This document shows, piece by piece, positions 41,035 through 49,175 of a DNA stretch of 64,000 bases. Source of the DNA: an uncultured Eubacteriales bacterium (GTDB lineage: Bacteria > Bacillota > Clostridia > Oscillospirales > CAG-272). Position 1 is the stretch's first letter. Every line of letters begins with the position of its first letter. The notes under the pieces were generated by a model, which saw only the letters and a list, made by a program, of their open reading frames with translations, was not told the DNA's origin and searched no databases. The stretch lies in the NCBI GenBank assembly GCA_934432675.1, contig CAKRYT010000006.1, positions 88,265-152,264 on the forward strand, in the 5' to 3' direction. Made by a program: the position numbers and the translations under genes.

Positions 41035-42812
41035 AAAGAAAACTGCAAAAAGGTGACACGAAGGCCGCTCTCCGCGCCCTTTCCCCCTATCTGAAACGCC
41101 ATATACCGGAGATGCTCCTGACCCTGCTTCTCGCCGCCGTCTCGGTTGCTCTGACGCTCGCACTCCCGATCCTCATCGGACTCGCCATCAACGGCATCTG
41201 CAGTGTGGGAAACGTGGATTTTGACAAGATAACGTGGCTCCTCCTTGCCGTCGGCATCGCCGTCGGTGCGACGGCGATCGTGCAATGGCTGCTCGGCGCA
41301 CTGAACAATAAGATCGCGTTTGAGATCGTGCGGGATCTGCGCCGCGATGCGATGCACCGCATCCAGCGTCTGCCGCTCGCGTATCTCGATACGCATCCGA
41401 CGGGGGACACCGTCTCCCGCGTGATTGCGGATGCCGAAACGGTGGCGGACGGTCTGCTCCTCGGATTCACCCAACTGTTCAGCGGCGTGCTCACCATTCT
41501 CGGCACGCTCGGGATTCTTCTGTACCTCAACGCATGGATTGCCCTTTGCGTCGTGGTCCTGACTCCGTTCTCCCTGTTCGTTGCCCGCTTTATCGCGAAA
41601 CGCACCTACGCCATGTTCCGGCGGCAGAGCGAGACGCGCGGTGAACAGACGGCCCTCATCGATGAGATGATCGGCGGGCAGAGGGTCGTGCAGGCGTTTC
41701 GTTACGAGGCACGCAGCCAAAAACGGTTTGACGAGGTCAACGAGCGTTTGCGTCGTCATTCGTTGCGCGCGACCTTCTTTTCCAGTCTGACCAACCCCTG
41801 CACCCGTGCCGTCAACAATCTGGTGTATGCCGCGGTCGCCCTGCTCGGGGCACTGCTGCTCATTTTCCCGGACAGTGCCTTGTCCGTCGGTGCGACTTTC
41901 TCGGTCGGCGCGCTCTTTTCCTGCCTGTCGTACGCCAACCAGTACACCAAGCCTTTCAACGAAATTTCCGGCGTTCTGACCGAACTCCAAAATGCCTTTG
42001 CCTGCACCCTGCGGATCGAGAAACTCATCGCGGCGGAGCCCGAAACACCCGATGCCGCCGATGCCCGCGTGCTCACGGACCCTGCGGGGGCGGTCGCATT
42101 TTCCCACGTATCGTTCTCGTACGTACCCGAGGTGCCGCTCATGCGTGATCTTTCGCTCTCGGCGCGGCCCGGGCAGCGCATTGCCATCGTCGGACCGACC
42201 GGGTGCGGCAAGACCACGCTCATCAACCTGATCATGCGGTTTTACGACGTCACGGGCGGGTGCGTCACGGTGGACGGGGCGGACATCCGCGAACTGACGC
42301 GCGCGTCCCTGCGCGGCTCGATCGGTATGGTGCTGCAAGATACCTGGGTGCGCCGCGCCACCGTGCGCGAGAACATCTGCCTCGGGCGTCCGGATGCCAC
42401 CCGGGAGGAGATGGTTGCCGCGGCAAAGGCGGCACACGTCCACGGTTTCGTCAGCCGCCTGCCGGAGGGGTATGATACCATGCTCACCGAGGGCGGGGAA
42501 GAACTTTCGCAGGGGCAGCGACAACTGATTTCCATCGCGCGCGTCATGCTCACCCATCCGCAGATCCTGATCCTCGATGAGGCGACCTCCTCCATCGATA
42601 CGCGCACCGAGCGCAAGGTGCAGGAGGCGTTCGAGCGTCTCATGGCGGGGCGAACCTCCTTTATCGTGGCGCACCGTCTCTCCACCATCCGTTCGGCAGA
42701 CCTCATCCTGGTCATGAAGGCGGGCGATGTCGTCGAGATGGGGACGCACGACGAACTGATGACACGCGGCGGTTTCTACGCGTCGCTCTACAACAGCCAG
42801 TTTGAGGCGTGA
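41031..42812 (+). CDS. Heterodimeric ABC exporter, subunit with canonical ATP site
   Basis: 593 residues. The N-terminus is about 20 residues longer than that of its partner, followed by six helices (about 30-335) and the ATPase domain: Walker A GPTGCGKTT, Q-loop VLQDTWVRRATV, signature LSQGQRQL, Walker B LILDEATSSID and AHRLSTI with catalytic Glu and switch His intact. Its signature has Gln in place of the second Gly residue position of LSGGQ, which fits pairing with the degenerate Walker site of the partner. The two start/stop overlaps (ATGA) argue for fixed stoichiometry. Confidence 0.92.
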   Translation: MKRKLQKGDTKAALRALSPYLKRHIPEMLLTLLLAAVSVALTLALPILIGLAINGICSVGNVDFDKITWLLLAVGIAVGATAIVQWLLGALNNKIAFEIVRDLRRDAMHRIQRLPLAYLDTHPTGDTVSRVIADAETVADGLLLGFTQLFSGVLTILGTLGILLYLNAWIALCVVVLTPFSLFVARFIAKRTYAMFRRQSETRGEQTALIDEMIGGQRVVQAFRYEARSQKRFDEVNERLRRHSLRATFFSSLTNPCTRAVNNLVYAAVALLGALLLIFPDSALSVGATFSVGALFSCLSYANQYTKPFNEISGVLTELQNAFACTLRIEKLIAAEPETPDAADARVLTDPAGAVAFSHVSFSYVPEVPLMRDLSLSARPGQRIAIVGPTGCGKTTLINLIMRFYDVTGGCVTVDGADIRELTRASLRGSIGMVLQDTWVRRATVRENICLGRPDATREEMVAAAKAAHVHGFVSRLPEGYDTMLTEGGEELSQGQRQLISIARVMLTHPQILILDEATSSIDTRTERKVQEAFERLMAGRTSFIVAHRLSTIRSADLILVMKAGDVVEMGTHDELMTRGGFYASLYNSQFEA

Positions 42813-42818
42813 GGGCGG

Positions 42819-42847
42819 TTGACAAGCCCGCGTCGCTGCTATACAAT
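42819..42847 (+). promoter_or_regulatory. Promoter of the GH43-like gene
   Basis: TTGACA (42819-42824), 17 bases, then TACAAT (42842-42847). It begins six bases after the exporter stop. Confidence 0.8.
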
Positions 42848-42936
42848 AGACGTAACACAAATAGTGCGGCGTCAGGCCGCAGATACCACGGTTTGCCGCA
42901 CGGCAACCGATGTTAAGACCGAAAAGGGGAACAACT

Positions 42937-43995
42937 ATGTATTCGGAAATTCGACCCGGTAAAGTATGGTACGATACGGACGGCGAGCGCATCCAGGCGC
43001 ACGGCGGCTCCATCCTTGCGGTAGGCGACACCTTCTTCTGGTACGGTGAGAACAAAAAGGGTATCACCGGTTACGCGACGGGGGAGTACTGCGGCGTGTG
43101 GCATCACGGCGTTTCCCTCTATTCGTCCCGGGATCTCTATAACTGGAAGAACGAGGGGGTCATCATGGTGGACGACGAGGATCCCGACAGTCCGTTCTAC
43201 CCCAAAAACATTATGGATCGCCCCCATATCGTCTATTGCGCGCGCACGGGGAAATTCGTCCTGTGGGCAAAATGCGCGGGGCACGGCGGTTTTGAGGGGG
43301 CGTTCTTCGGCGTGTGCGAGAGCACGGACATCCGCGGCCCGTATACCTACCTGCGTTCGGTCCCCTGCGACCCCTACCACGTCGGGGACTTTGATCTGGT
43401 CGTCGAGGGGGACAAGGGGTATGCGATCTTCGAGCACCCGCACACCAAGATGATCTGCATGGAGCTGAACGACAGCTTCGATGACGTCACCGCGGTGAGC
43501 AGTGAACATCTGCCGCGCCCGTTCCCGCCTTTTACGCGGGAGGCACCGGCGTATTTCCGCCGCGGCGAGGACCGTTTTCTGCTCACCTCCGGCACGACCG
43601 GTTATTTTCCGAACCCCTCCGAGGTCTGTCGCATCACGTCTTTCCACGGCGCGTGGGAGGATCTCGGCGATCCGTGCGTGGACGATCGGAATCATGACTC
43701 GTTCTGCGCGCAGTTCTCCTCCGTTTTCCACCATCCCACGGTGCCGGATCTCTACATCGCGCTCGGCGACCGCTGGCTGACCGATCTCTCGGTGCATATG
43801 CCCGACATCCGTCATTGCTTTGAACAGATTTTCAACCCTGCGCTCGGCGGGCTTCCGAAAGAGATCGATCTGCGCGATTATACGGACAGTAACACGGGGG
43901 AGGCGAATTACGTCTGGCTCCCGATCCGTTTCCGCGAGGACGGGACACCCTATATCGAATGGGTGGACCATTGGCGTGTAGAAGACTTCCGCTGA
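42937..43995 (+). CDS. Family 43-like glycoside hydrolase, cytoplasmic
   Basis: 352 residues from the ATG at 42937 (AAAGGGGA upstream). It has the five-bladed beta-propeller character of GH43/DUF377-type enzymes: AHGGSILAVGDTFFWYGENK, GVSLYSSRDLYNWKNEG, RPHIVYCARTGKFVLWAK, HVGDFDLVVEGDKGYAIFE, then REAPAYFRRGEDRFLLTSG. Possible catalytic acids are the Asp in VGDFDL and Glu in REAPAY. There is no signal peptide, so imported oligosaccharides would be the substrate. Family specificity (galactose, arabinose or xylose side chains) cannot be read. The CPBP protease gene follows after 11 bases. Confidence 0.82.
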   Translation: MYSEIRPGKVWYDTDGERIQAHGGSILAVGDTFFWYGENKKGITGYATGEYCGVWHHGVSLYSSRDLYNWKNEGVIMVDDEDPDSPFYPKNIMDRPHIVYCARTGKFVLWAKCAGHGGFEGAFFGVCESTDIRGPYTYLRSVPCDPYHVGDFDLVVEGDKGYAIFEHPHTKMICMELNDSFDDVTAVSSEHLPRPFPPFTREAPAYFRRGEDRFLLTSGTTGYFPNPSEVCRITSFHGAWEDLGDPCVDDRNHDSFCAQFSSVFHHPTVPDLYIALGDRWLTDLSVHMPDIRHCFEQIFNPALGGLPKEIDLRDYTDSNTGEANYVWLPIRFREDGTPYIEWVDHWRVEDFR

Positions 43996-44006
43996 CAGGG
44001 CACGAT

Positions 44007-44918
44007 ATGAAACGAAGAGATTGGTTGTATCTCACGGGGTATGCGGCGATTGCGATTCTGCTGTCGTGGCTCCTCGCGCTGCTTGCGATCCGTGACCGAA
44101 CGGCAGAACTGCCGCTCCTTTGGTCCACGCTTGCGAAGGCACTCATCATTCTGCTGCTCCTGTATTACGCACGCCTTTCCGGTACCGATAAATATCTGAT
44201 CTGCGGCAGGACCGTCTCTCGGAATGCATGGTGGCTCCTGTTGCCGCTTTTCGGGGCAGTGCTGATGTATTTCGGCGTGCCGAATACCATCCCGGCACCC
44301 CTCACGGCGGTGATGACCCTGCTCGCCGTCACGGGGGCGGTCGTATGGGAGGAACTCTACTTCCGTTTTCTCGGCAGGCTCCTCTTTGAGCGGTGCGGTA
44401 AGTACCATCTGCTCGTCGTCATGCTGACCTCGGCGGTCTACGGGCTCTCGCATCTGTTCCACGCCATGTATCGTCCCCTCGGCGTCGTCTCCTGTATGAT
44501 GCTCTTCATTCTGTCCATGGCACAGGGCATCTTTCTCACGGCACTTTACAGTAAGTCGAAGAACATTCTGCTCCCGCTCGCGGCACATTTTGTGCAGGAT
44601 GCGGCAGAGGTGTTTTTCCGCCAGTTCTGCACGGTGTCGGAGGGCGTGTTCGGGCGCGGTGACGTCTTCGGCGGCCTGCTTGCCGTAGCCTATACGGCGG
44701 TCGGTTTCTGGCTCCTTTTCTTCTCGCACCACATCCGGGAGCGACGGAGAGGGGTGACGCCGGCGAACGCCGAGCCGACCTCCACAGGTCCCGAGTCGAC
44801 CCCGGCAAGTTCCGTGCCGACCGCCGCCGATGCGGCGGCCCCGACCACCCCGGAGGCAGTCCCCGCGGACCGTGCCGCCGAGACCGCGAAACGAAGAAAA
44901 ACGAAACGCGCCAATTGA
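44007..44918 (+). CDS. CPBP family intramembrane metalloprotease (Rce1/AbiX-like)
   Basis: 303 residues from the ATG at 44007. About eight helices. Motif 1 is WEELYFRFLGRL (EExxxR, about 115), motif 2 is SHLFHAMY (FxxxH, about 152) and motif 3 LPLAAHFVQDAAEV (HxxxD/N, about 195). These are the metal ligands and base of the CAAX/CPBP protease family (M79). Bacterial members process or protect against peptides and bacteriocins. The tail (about 255-303) is Ala/Thr/Pro-rich then basic and is not part of the family fold. Probably cotranscribed with the GH43-like gene; terminator at 44932-44973. Confidence 0.87.
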   Translation: MKRRDWLYLTGYAAIAILLSWLLALLAIRDRTAELPLLWSTLAKALIILLLLYYARLSGTDKYLICGRTVSRNAWWLLLPLFGAVLMYFGVPNTIPAPLTAVMTLLAVTGAVVWEELYFRFLGRLLFERCGKYHLLVVMLTSAVYGLSHLFHAMYRPLGVVSCMMLFILSMAQGIFLTALYSKSKNILLPLAAHFVQDAAEVFFRQFCTVSEGVFGRGDVFGGLLAVAYTAVGFWLLFFSHHIRERRRGVTPANAEPTSTGPESTPASSVPTAADAAAPTTPEAVPADRAAETAKRRKTKRAN

Positions 44919-44931
44919 GTTTTCCAAAACA

Positions 44932-44973
44932 CAAGGCGACGCCCGAAAAATCGGGCGTCGCCTTGTTCATTTT
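44932..44973. terminator. Bidirectional terminator
   Basis: A perfect 15-bp stem (44932-44946 with 44951-44965) with an AAAA loop; TTCATTTT follows on the plus strand and TGTTTTGG on the minus strand. Confidence 0.87.
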
Positions 44974-44986
44974 GCTGTATGGATCA

Positions 44987-46195
44987 TCAGAATTTGAGCG
45001 CAACGAGTCGGAGCAAGACCTCCACCATTTTCACGAGTGCCCCCTCGGGAATGCACTCGCGCACGGAGTGGAAATTGATGCCGCCGGTCGAGAGGTTGGG
45101 GCAGGGCAGCCCCATGTAGGAGAGCCGCGCACCGTCCGTTCCGCCGCGGATGGGTTGAACGATCGGCGTCACCCCCGCCGCCTGCATGGCGGCCTTGGCG
45201 TTGTCGATGAGGAACATACAGGGCAGGATTTTCTCCCGCATATTGTAGTAACTGTCGGTGATGTGGCATTCCACGCTGCCGTCTCCCCAGATTGCCTCCA
45301 CCTCGTGGGCGATGCGCGCCGCGGTGGCTTTTCTTTCCTCGAAACGGTCACGGTCGTGGTCGCGCAGGATCATCCGTACCTCCGCCGTTACCTCATCCCC
45401 CGAGATGCCCGTGACGTGGTAAAAGCCCTCGTACCCCGCCGTATGTGCCGGGTCTTCCTTTTCGGGCAGGCGGGAGAGGTAGTCGCGTGCCATGAGACAG
45501 GCGTTCTTCATGACGTCTTTGGCAGAGCCGGGGTGAATATTCACGCCGTGGAAAACGATGCGGGCACCCGCGGCGTTGAAATTCTCGTATTCGATCTCCC
45601 CGAGCATACCGCCGTCCACGGTGTAGCCGTACGCGGCGTTTACTTCGCCCATGTCGATGCGGTCGGCACCGCGCCCGATCTCCTCATCCGGCGTAAAGCA
45701 GACGGAGATGGCGGGGTGCGGGAGCCGGGGGTCGGCGGCGAGCTGTGCGACGGTTTCGACGATCTCGGCGACCCCGGCTTTGTCGTCCGCTCCGAGGAGG
45801 GTCGTGCCGTCCGTCACGAGCAGCGTTTCCCCGATGAGGTGTGCGAGTTCCGGCGTCGTCTCGGGGGTGATTTTAACGCCGTTTGCCAGTGTGATGTCAC
45901 CGCCCGCGTAGGGGACGCGGGAAACTTTCACGGAGGCTCCCGATGCCGCGGGCGACGTGTCCATGTGTGAGATGAGCGCGAGCGCGGGGTCGCTTTCGCG
46001 CCCCTTCGATGCCGCGAGATGGGCATATACGTAGCCGTTTTCGTCCATGTGTGCATCGGCGAGTCCGGCGTTTTTCAGTTCTTCGACGAGGAATGCGGCG
46101 AGTTTTTTCTGTTTCCCGGTCGAGGGGCAGGTCTCCGATGCCTCATCCGACGTGGTGTCGAAGGAAACGTATTGCAAAAAACGATCAACGACCAT
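44987..46195 (-). CDS. pepT: Peptidase T (tripeptide aminopeptidase)
   Basis: 402 residues, usual length. It is an M20B zinc peptidase: LISHMDTSPAASG holds His and Asp, GADDKAG the bridging Asp, and CFTPDEEIGRGADRID the catalytic Glu pair. Further ligands are in YTVDGG and NFHSVRE. PepT removes the N-terminal residue from tripeptides in the cytoplasm. Its start codon shares one base with the stop of the M29 aminopeptidase gene, so it is the last gene of the three-peptidase operon. Confidence 0.95.
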   Translation of the reverse strand: MVVDRFLQYVSFDTTSDEASETCPSTGKQKKLAAFLVEELKNAGLADAHMDENGYVYAHLAASKGRESDPALALISHMDTSPAASGASVKVSRVPYAGGDITLANGVKITPETTPELAHLIGETLLVTDGTTLLGADDKAGVAEIVETVAQLAADPRLPHPAISVCFTPDEEIGRGADRIDMGEVNAAYGYTVDGGMLGEIEYENFNAAGARIVFHGVNIHPGSAKDVMKNACLMARDYLSRLPEKEDPAHTAGYEGFYHVTGISGDEVTAEVRMILRDHDRDRFEERKATAARIAHEVEAIWGDGSVECHITDSYYNMREKILPCMFLIDNAKAAMQAAGVTPIVQPIRGGTDGARLSYMGLPCPNLSTGGINFHSVRECIPEGALVKMVEVLLRLVALKF

Positions 46196-47418
46196 CAGAA
46201 TGCCCAGTTGCCTTTCCGGAAGACGGGCACCACGCGCCCGTCCTTCGTCGTTGCGTCAATATCGAGGTCCTCGGTGCCGATCATGAAATCGACGTGGATG
46301 ATCGAATCGTTGAGCCCCTTGGCACGCAGTTCTTCGAGCGACAGATTCTCGTGACCGCGCACGCACCCGCCGAATCCGCGACCCAGCGCGAGGTGGCAGG
46401 CGGCGTTTTCGTCGAACAGGGTGTTGTAGAAGAGGATTCCGCTCTCGCGGATGGGGGAGGCGTAGGGGACCAGGGCGCATTCACCCAGGTAGGCGGCACC
46501 TTCGTCCATACCGATCATCTCGCGCAGCGTGTCCTCTCCGCGCTCGGCGTGTACCTCGACGGCTTTGCCGTTTTCAAAGCGGACGGAGAAGTTTTCGATG
46601 AGTTGCCCGTTATAGGAAAGGGGCATGGAGGCATAGACGATGCCCTCCGCCTCACCGCGTTTCGGGGAGGTGAATACCTCCTCGGAGGGGATGTTCGGGT
46701 TGAAATAGTTGCCGCCGAGGGTATATTCGCCACCCGCGGCAAAGAGGCTTTCGTCCATGAGTTTCACGCGGAAGTCGGTGCCGTTTTTCGCGGTGTAGTG
46801 CAGTTCACGGATGCCGAGCCCGTTCAGGTATTCGCACCGGTCGTGCAGATCGCGGTTGTGCTCTTCCCACGCGGCGACGGGGTCGTCCGTGACGCGGGAG
46901 GTCGTCAGGATCGCCTCCCACAGTGCCTCGACCGCTTTCCCCTTCGGCAGGTGCGGGAAGACCTTTTTCGCCCATGCGGCACCCGGCACCGCGGCGATGC
47001 ACCACTGATAGCGGTCTTCCATCTTGTCGCGGATGGGCTTGATGAGTTTCATCTTTGCCTGCTGCGCAACGGCGACTTTCTTCTGGTTGACTTTCGCCAT
47101 CCCGTCGGGATCCTCGCTGATGAGGTAGATCTTGCAGGGGAGCACCTCCGCCTGGTATTTCCACTTTTCGAGTTCGTAGGAGGGCAGGGTGGAGAGCACT
47201 TTCTGCGTGCGGCGGCGGGTGTGCATGGCGGCGAGTGCCTGATCGGTCCATTCCACGGTCACGCGGGACGCCCCTGCCTTGTAGCATTCTTCGGCGACCA
47301 TGCGGACGAATTCGGGCTGGTCAAGTTCTGCATAGATAAAGACTTCCTGCCCCCGCTTGACGTTGACGCCGACGGTGGCGATGAGATGTGCGTATTTTTT
47401 GAGTATGGTTTTTTTCAT
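46195..47418 (-). CDS. M29 family aminopeptidase (AmpS/PepS/thermophilic aminopeptidase)
   Basis: 407 residues. The N-terminal alpha/beta domain begins LKKYAHLIATVGVNVKRGQEV. The C-terminal catalytic domain has NIPSEEVFTSP (Glu ligand), GECALVPYASPI (Glu), ACHLALGRGF (His) and IHVDFMIGTEDLDID near the end (His and Asp ligands), the dinuclear metal site of family M29. It is leaderless and cytoplasmic. An AAGGAG site precedes the ATG. It is the middle gene between pepD and pepT, with a 34-base gap from pepD. Confidence 0.93.
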   Translation of the reverse strand: MKKTILKKYAHLIATVGVNVKRGQEVFIYAELDQPEFVRMVAEECYKAGASRVTVEWTDQALAAMHTRRRTQKVLSTLPSYELEKWKYQAEVLPCKIYLISEDPDGMAKVNQKKVAVAQQAKMKLIKPIRDKMEDRYQWCIAAVPGAAWAKKVFPHLPKGKAVEALWEAILTTSRVTDDPVAAWEEHNRDLHDRCEYLNGLGIRELHYTAKNGTDFRVKLMDESLFAAGGEYTLGGNYFNPNIPSEEVFTSPKRGEAEGIVYASMPLSYNGQLIENFSVRFENGKAVEVHAERGEDTLREMIGMDEGAAYLGECALVPYASPIRESGILFYNTLFDENAACHLALGRGFGGCVRGHENLSLEELRAKGLNDSIIHVDFMIGTEDLDIDATTKDGRVVPVFRKGNWAF

Positions 47419-47452
47419 GGATAAACTCCTTTTGCGCCGTGGCGCGATTTTT

Positions 47453-48889
47453 TCAGAGTGCTTTCAGCACTTCCAAGAGGTATTTCCAGGTCCGCTCCAC
47501 AGAGGAGACGGAGAGTGACTCACGCGGGGTATGGATGTCGAAGAGGTCGGGACCCATGGAGATGCAGTCGAGCCCCGGGAATTTGGCGGAAAGAATGCCG
47601 CATTCGAGCCCGGCGTGGATAATATCGATTTTGGGCTCGTAACCGTATTGTGCGCGGAACACGTCGACCATGACGGTACGCAGGCGGGAGTCCCGGCGGT
47701 ATTCCCACGCGGGGTAGTCGCCCCGCTCCTGGTATTGCCCGCCCGCCTTCTGGATGGCACTTTTCAGGGTGGCGGCGAGGCCGCGCCTGGCATCGTCTTT
47801 GGAACTCCGCAGCGCGTAGTCAAAGACGAGGGAACGCTCGGTGGCAAGGATTCCGAGGTTGAGCGAGGTTTCGACGAGCCCGGGGACCTCCTCGCTCATG
47901 GCAACGACACCGTTCGGCAGGGTGTCAAAGAGCGTGAACGCTTTTTGCGCCGTCTCACGGGAAAAGACGCCCATGTCACAGGCGGCACCCTCGGTGAGCG
48001 TCAGGGTCGCGCCGGGCTCCCCCTCGCGCAGGGTGGCGAGTGCCGTTTCCATCGCGGTGCGGAATGCGTCGCTCGGGGCGGCAGGGGCAAGGAACTTCAC
48101 GGTCGCCGCGCGCGGGATGGCATTGTCCTTACCGCCGCCGGAGACGGAGGAGAGACGGTAACCGTTTTCTTCGGCATGCGACATGAAGAAGTGCGTAAGC
48201 CACAGGATGGCGTTTTCATGGCCGGCGTTGATCTCGGTGCCGGAGTGCCCGCCCGTGAGCCCGTCGAGCGTGAGCGTGCAGGGGATCCCCCGTGCACTTT
48301 CGCGGCGGATGGGGAGCGTCAGCGTGGAGCGCACCCCGCCGGCACAGCCCGCGGTGAGCACCCCCTCATCCTCCGAGTCGATGTTGATGAGCGTCCGCCC
48401 CTTCAAGGCGCGGCTGTCCAGTGCCGTGGCCCCGAGCATACCGATCTCCTCGTCCACCGTGAAGAGAACTTCCAGCGGCGGGTGCACCAGGTTTTTGTTG
48501 TCAAGGACGGCGAGTGCCATGGCGACGGCGATGCCGTCGTCACCCCCGAGGGTGGTACCGTCCGCATGCAGGAGGTCACCGTCCTGTTTCAGCGTCAGCC
48601 CGTCTTTCTGGAAGTCAATACTGACTTCGGGGAGCTTTTCGCACACCATGTCGAGATGCCCCTGCAAAACGACGGTCGGATGTTCCTCGTAGCCGGGCGA
48701 TGCCTCCTTGCGGATGACGATATTGCCCGCCTTGTCCTGCTGGCACCAAAGGCCGCGCATCCGCGCGAAAACGGCGCAGTAGTCGGAGAGTAATTTGGTG
48801 TTTTTCGAGCCGTGCGGGAGGTCACAGATGTTTTCGAAAAAACGAAAAACCTCTTTCGGCTCCAAATCTTTGAGTAAATACACGGTCAT
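47453..48889 (-). CDS. pepD: Aminoacyl-histidine dipeptidase PepD
   Basis: 478 residues. It is an M20C dipeptidase with LQGHLDMVCEK (His-Asp metal ligands), LGGDDGIAVAMAL (bridging Asp) and FTVDEEIGMLGA (catalytic Glu pair), plus a lid domain in the middle (GGHSGTEI, about 220). The C-terminal HAGLECGILSAKFPGLD completes the site. It hydrolyses Xaa-His and other dipeptides in the cytoplasm. It is first in the minus-strand peptidase operon, with TAGGAGC ahead of the ATG and the promoter at 48919-48947. Confidence 0.94.
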   Translation of the reverse strand: MTVYLLKDLEPKEVFRFFENICDLPHGSKNTKLLSDYCAVFARMRGLWCQQDKAGNIVIRKEASPGYEEHPTVVLQGHLDMVCEKLPEVSIDFQKDGLTLKQDGDLLHADGTTLGGDDGIAVAMALAVLDNKNLVHPPLEVLFTVDEEIGMLGATALDSRALKGRTLINIDSEDEGVLTAGCAGGVRSTLTLPIRRESARGIPCTLTLDGLTGGHSGTEINAGHENAILWLTHFFMSHAEENGYRLSSVSGGGKDNAIPRAATVKFLAPAAPSDAFRTAMETALATLREGEPGATLTLTEGAACDMGVFSRETAQKAFTLFDTLPNGVVAMSEEVPGLVETSLNLGILATERSLVFDYALRSSKDDARRGLAATLKSAIQKAGGQYQERGDYPAWEYRRDSRLRTVMVDVFRAQYGYEPKIDIIHAGLECGILSAKFPGLDCISMGPDLFDIHTPRESLSVSSVERTWKYLLEVLKAL

Positions 48890-48918
48890 GCTCCTATCTG
48901 TTTTGCTTTATTAAATGT

Positions 48919-48947
48919 ATCTTAACACATTATTTCCGCGAACGCAA
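48919..48947 (-). promoter_or_regulatory. Promoter of the pepD-M29-pepT operon
   Basis: On the minus strand, TTGCGT (48942-48947), 17 bases, then TAAGAT (48919-48924). Confidence 0.65.
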
Positions 48948-49093
48948 CTCCGTTTCGCACACCCGTGCGACTTTTTTGCGGGCAAGGGACACGGTGGCGG
49001 CAGGGCGAACGACTCCGTTTGACGCATCCGTGCCGTCGGCTCGGCTTTTGCGGGGGACGTCGGCGTTTCCGCGCGGTGCGTATGACGGGGGAA

Positions 49094-49122
49094 TTGACAA
49101 GGCGGGTGCGACGGGGTACAAT
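49094..49122 (+). promoter_or_regulatory. Promoter of the M18 aminopeptidase gene
   Basis: TTGACA (49094-49099), 17 bases, then TACAAT (49117-49122). It lies 53 bases before the start. Confidence 0.8.
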
Positions 49123-49175
49123 AGGAGCGGTGAGACCCGCCGGGAGAAACGGCGGGGCAAGAAAGGATAATCGTT

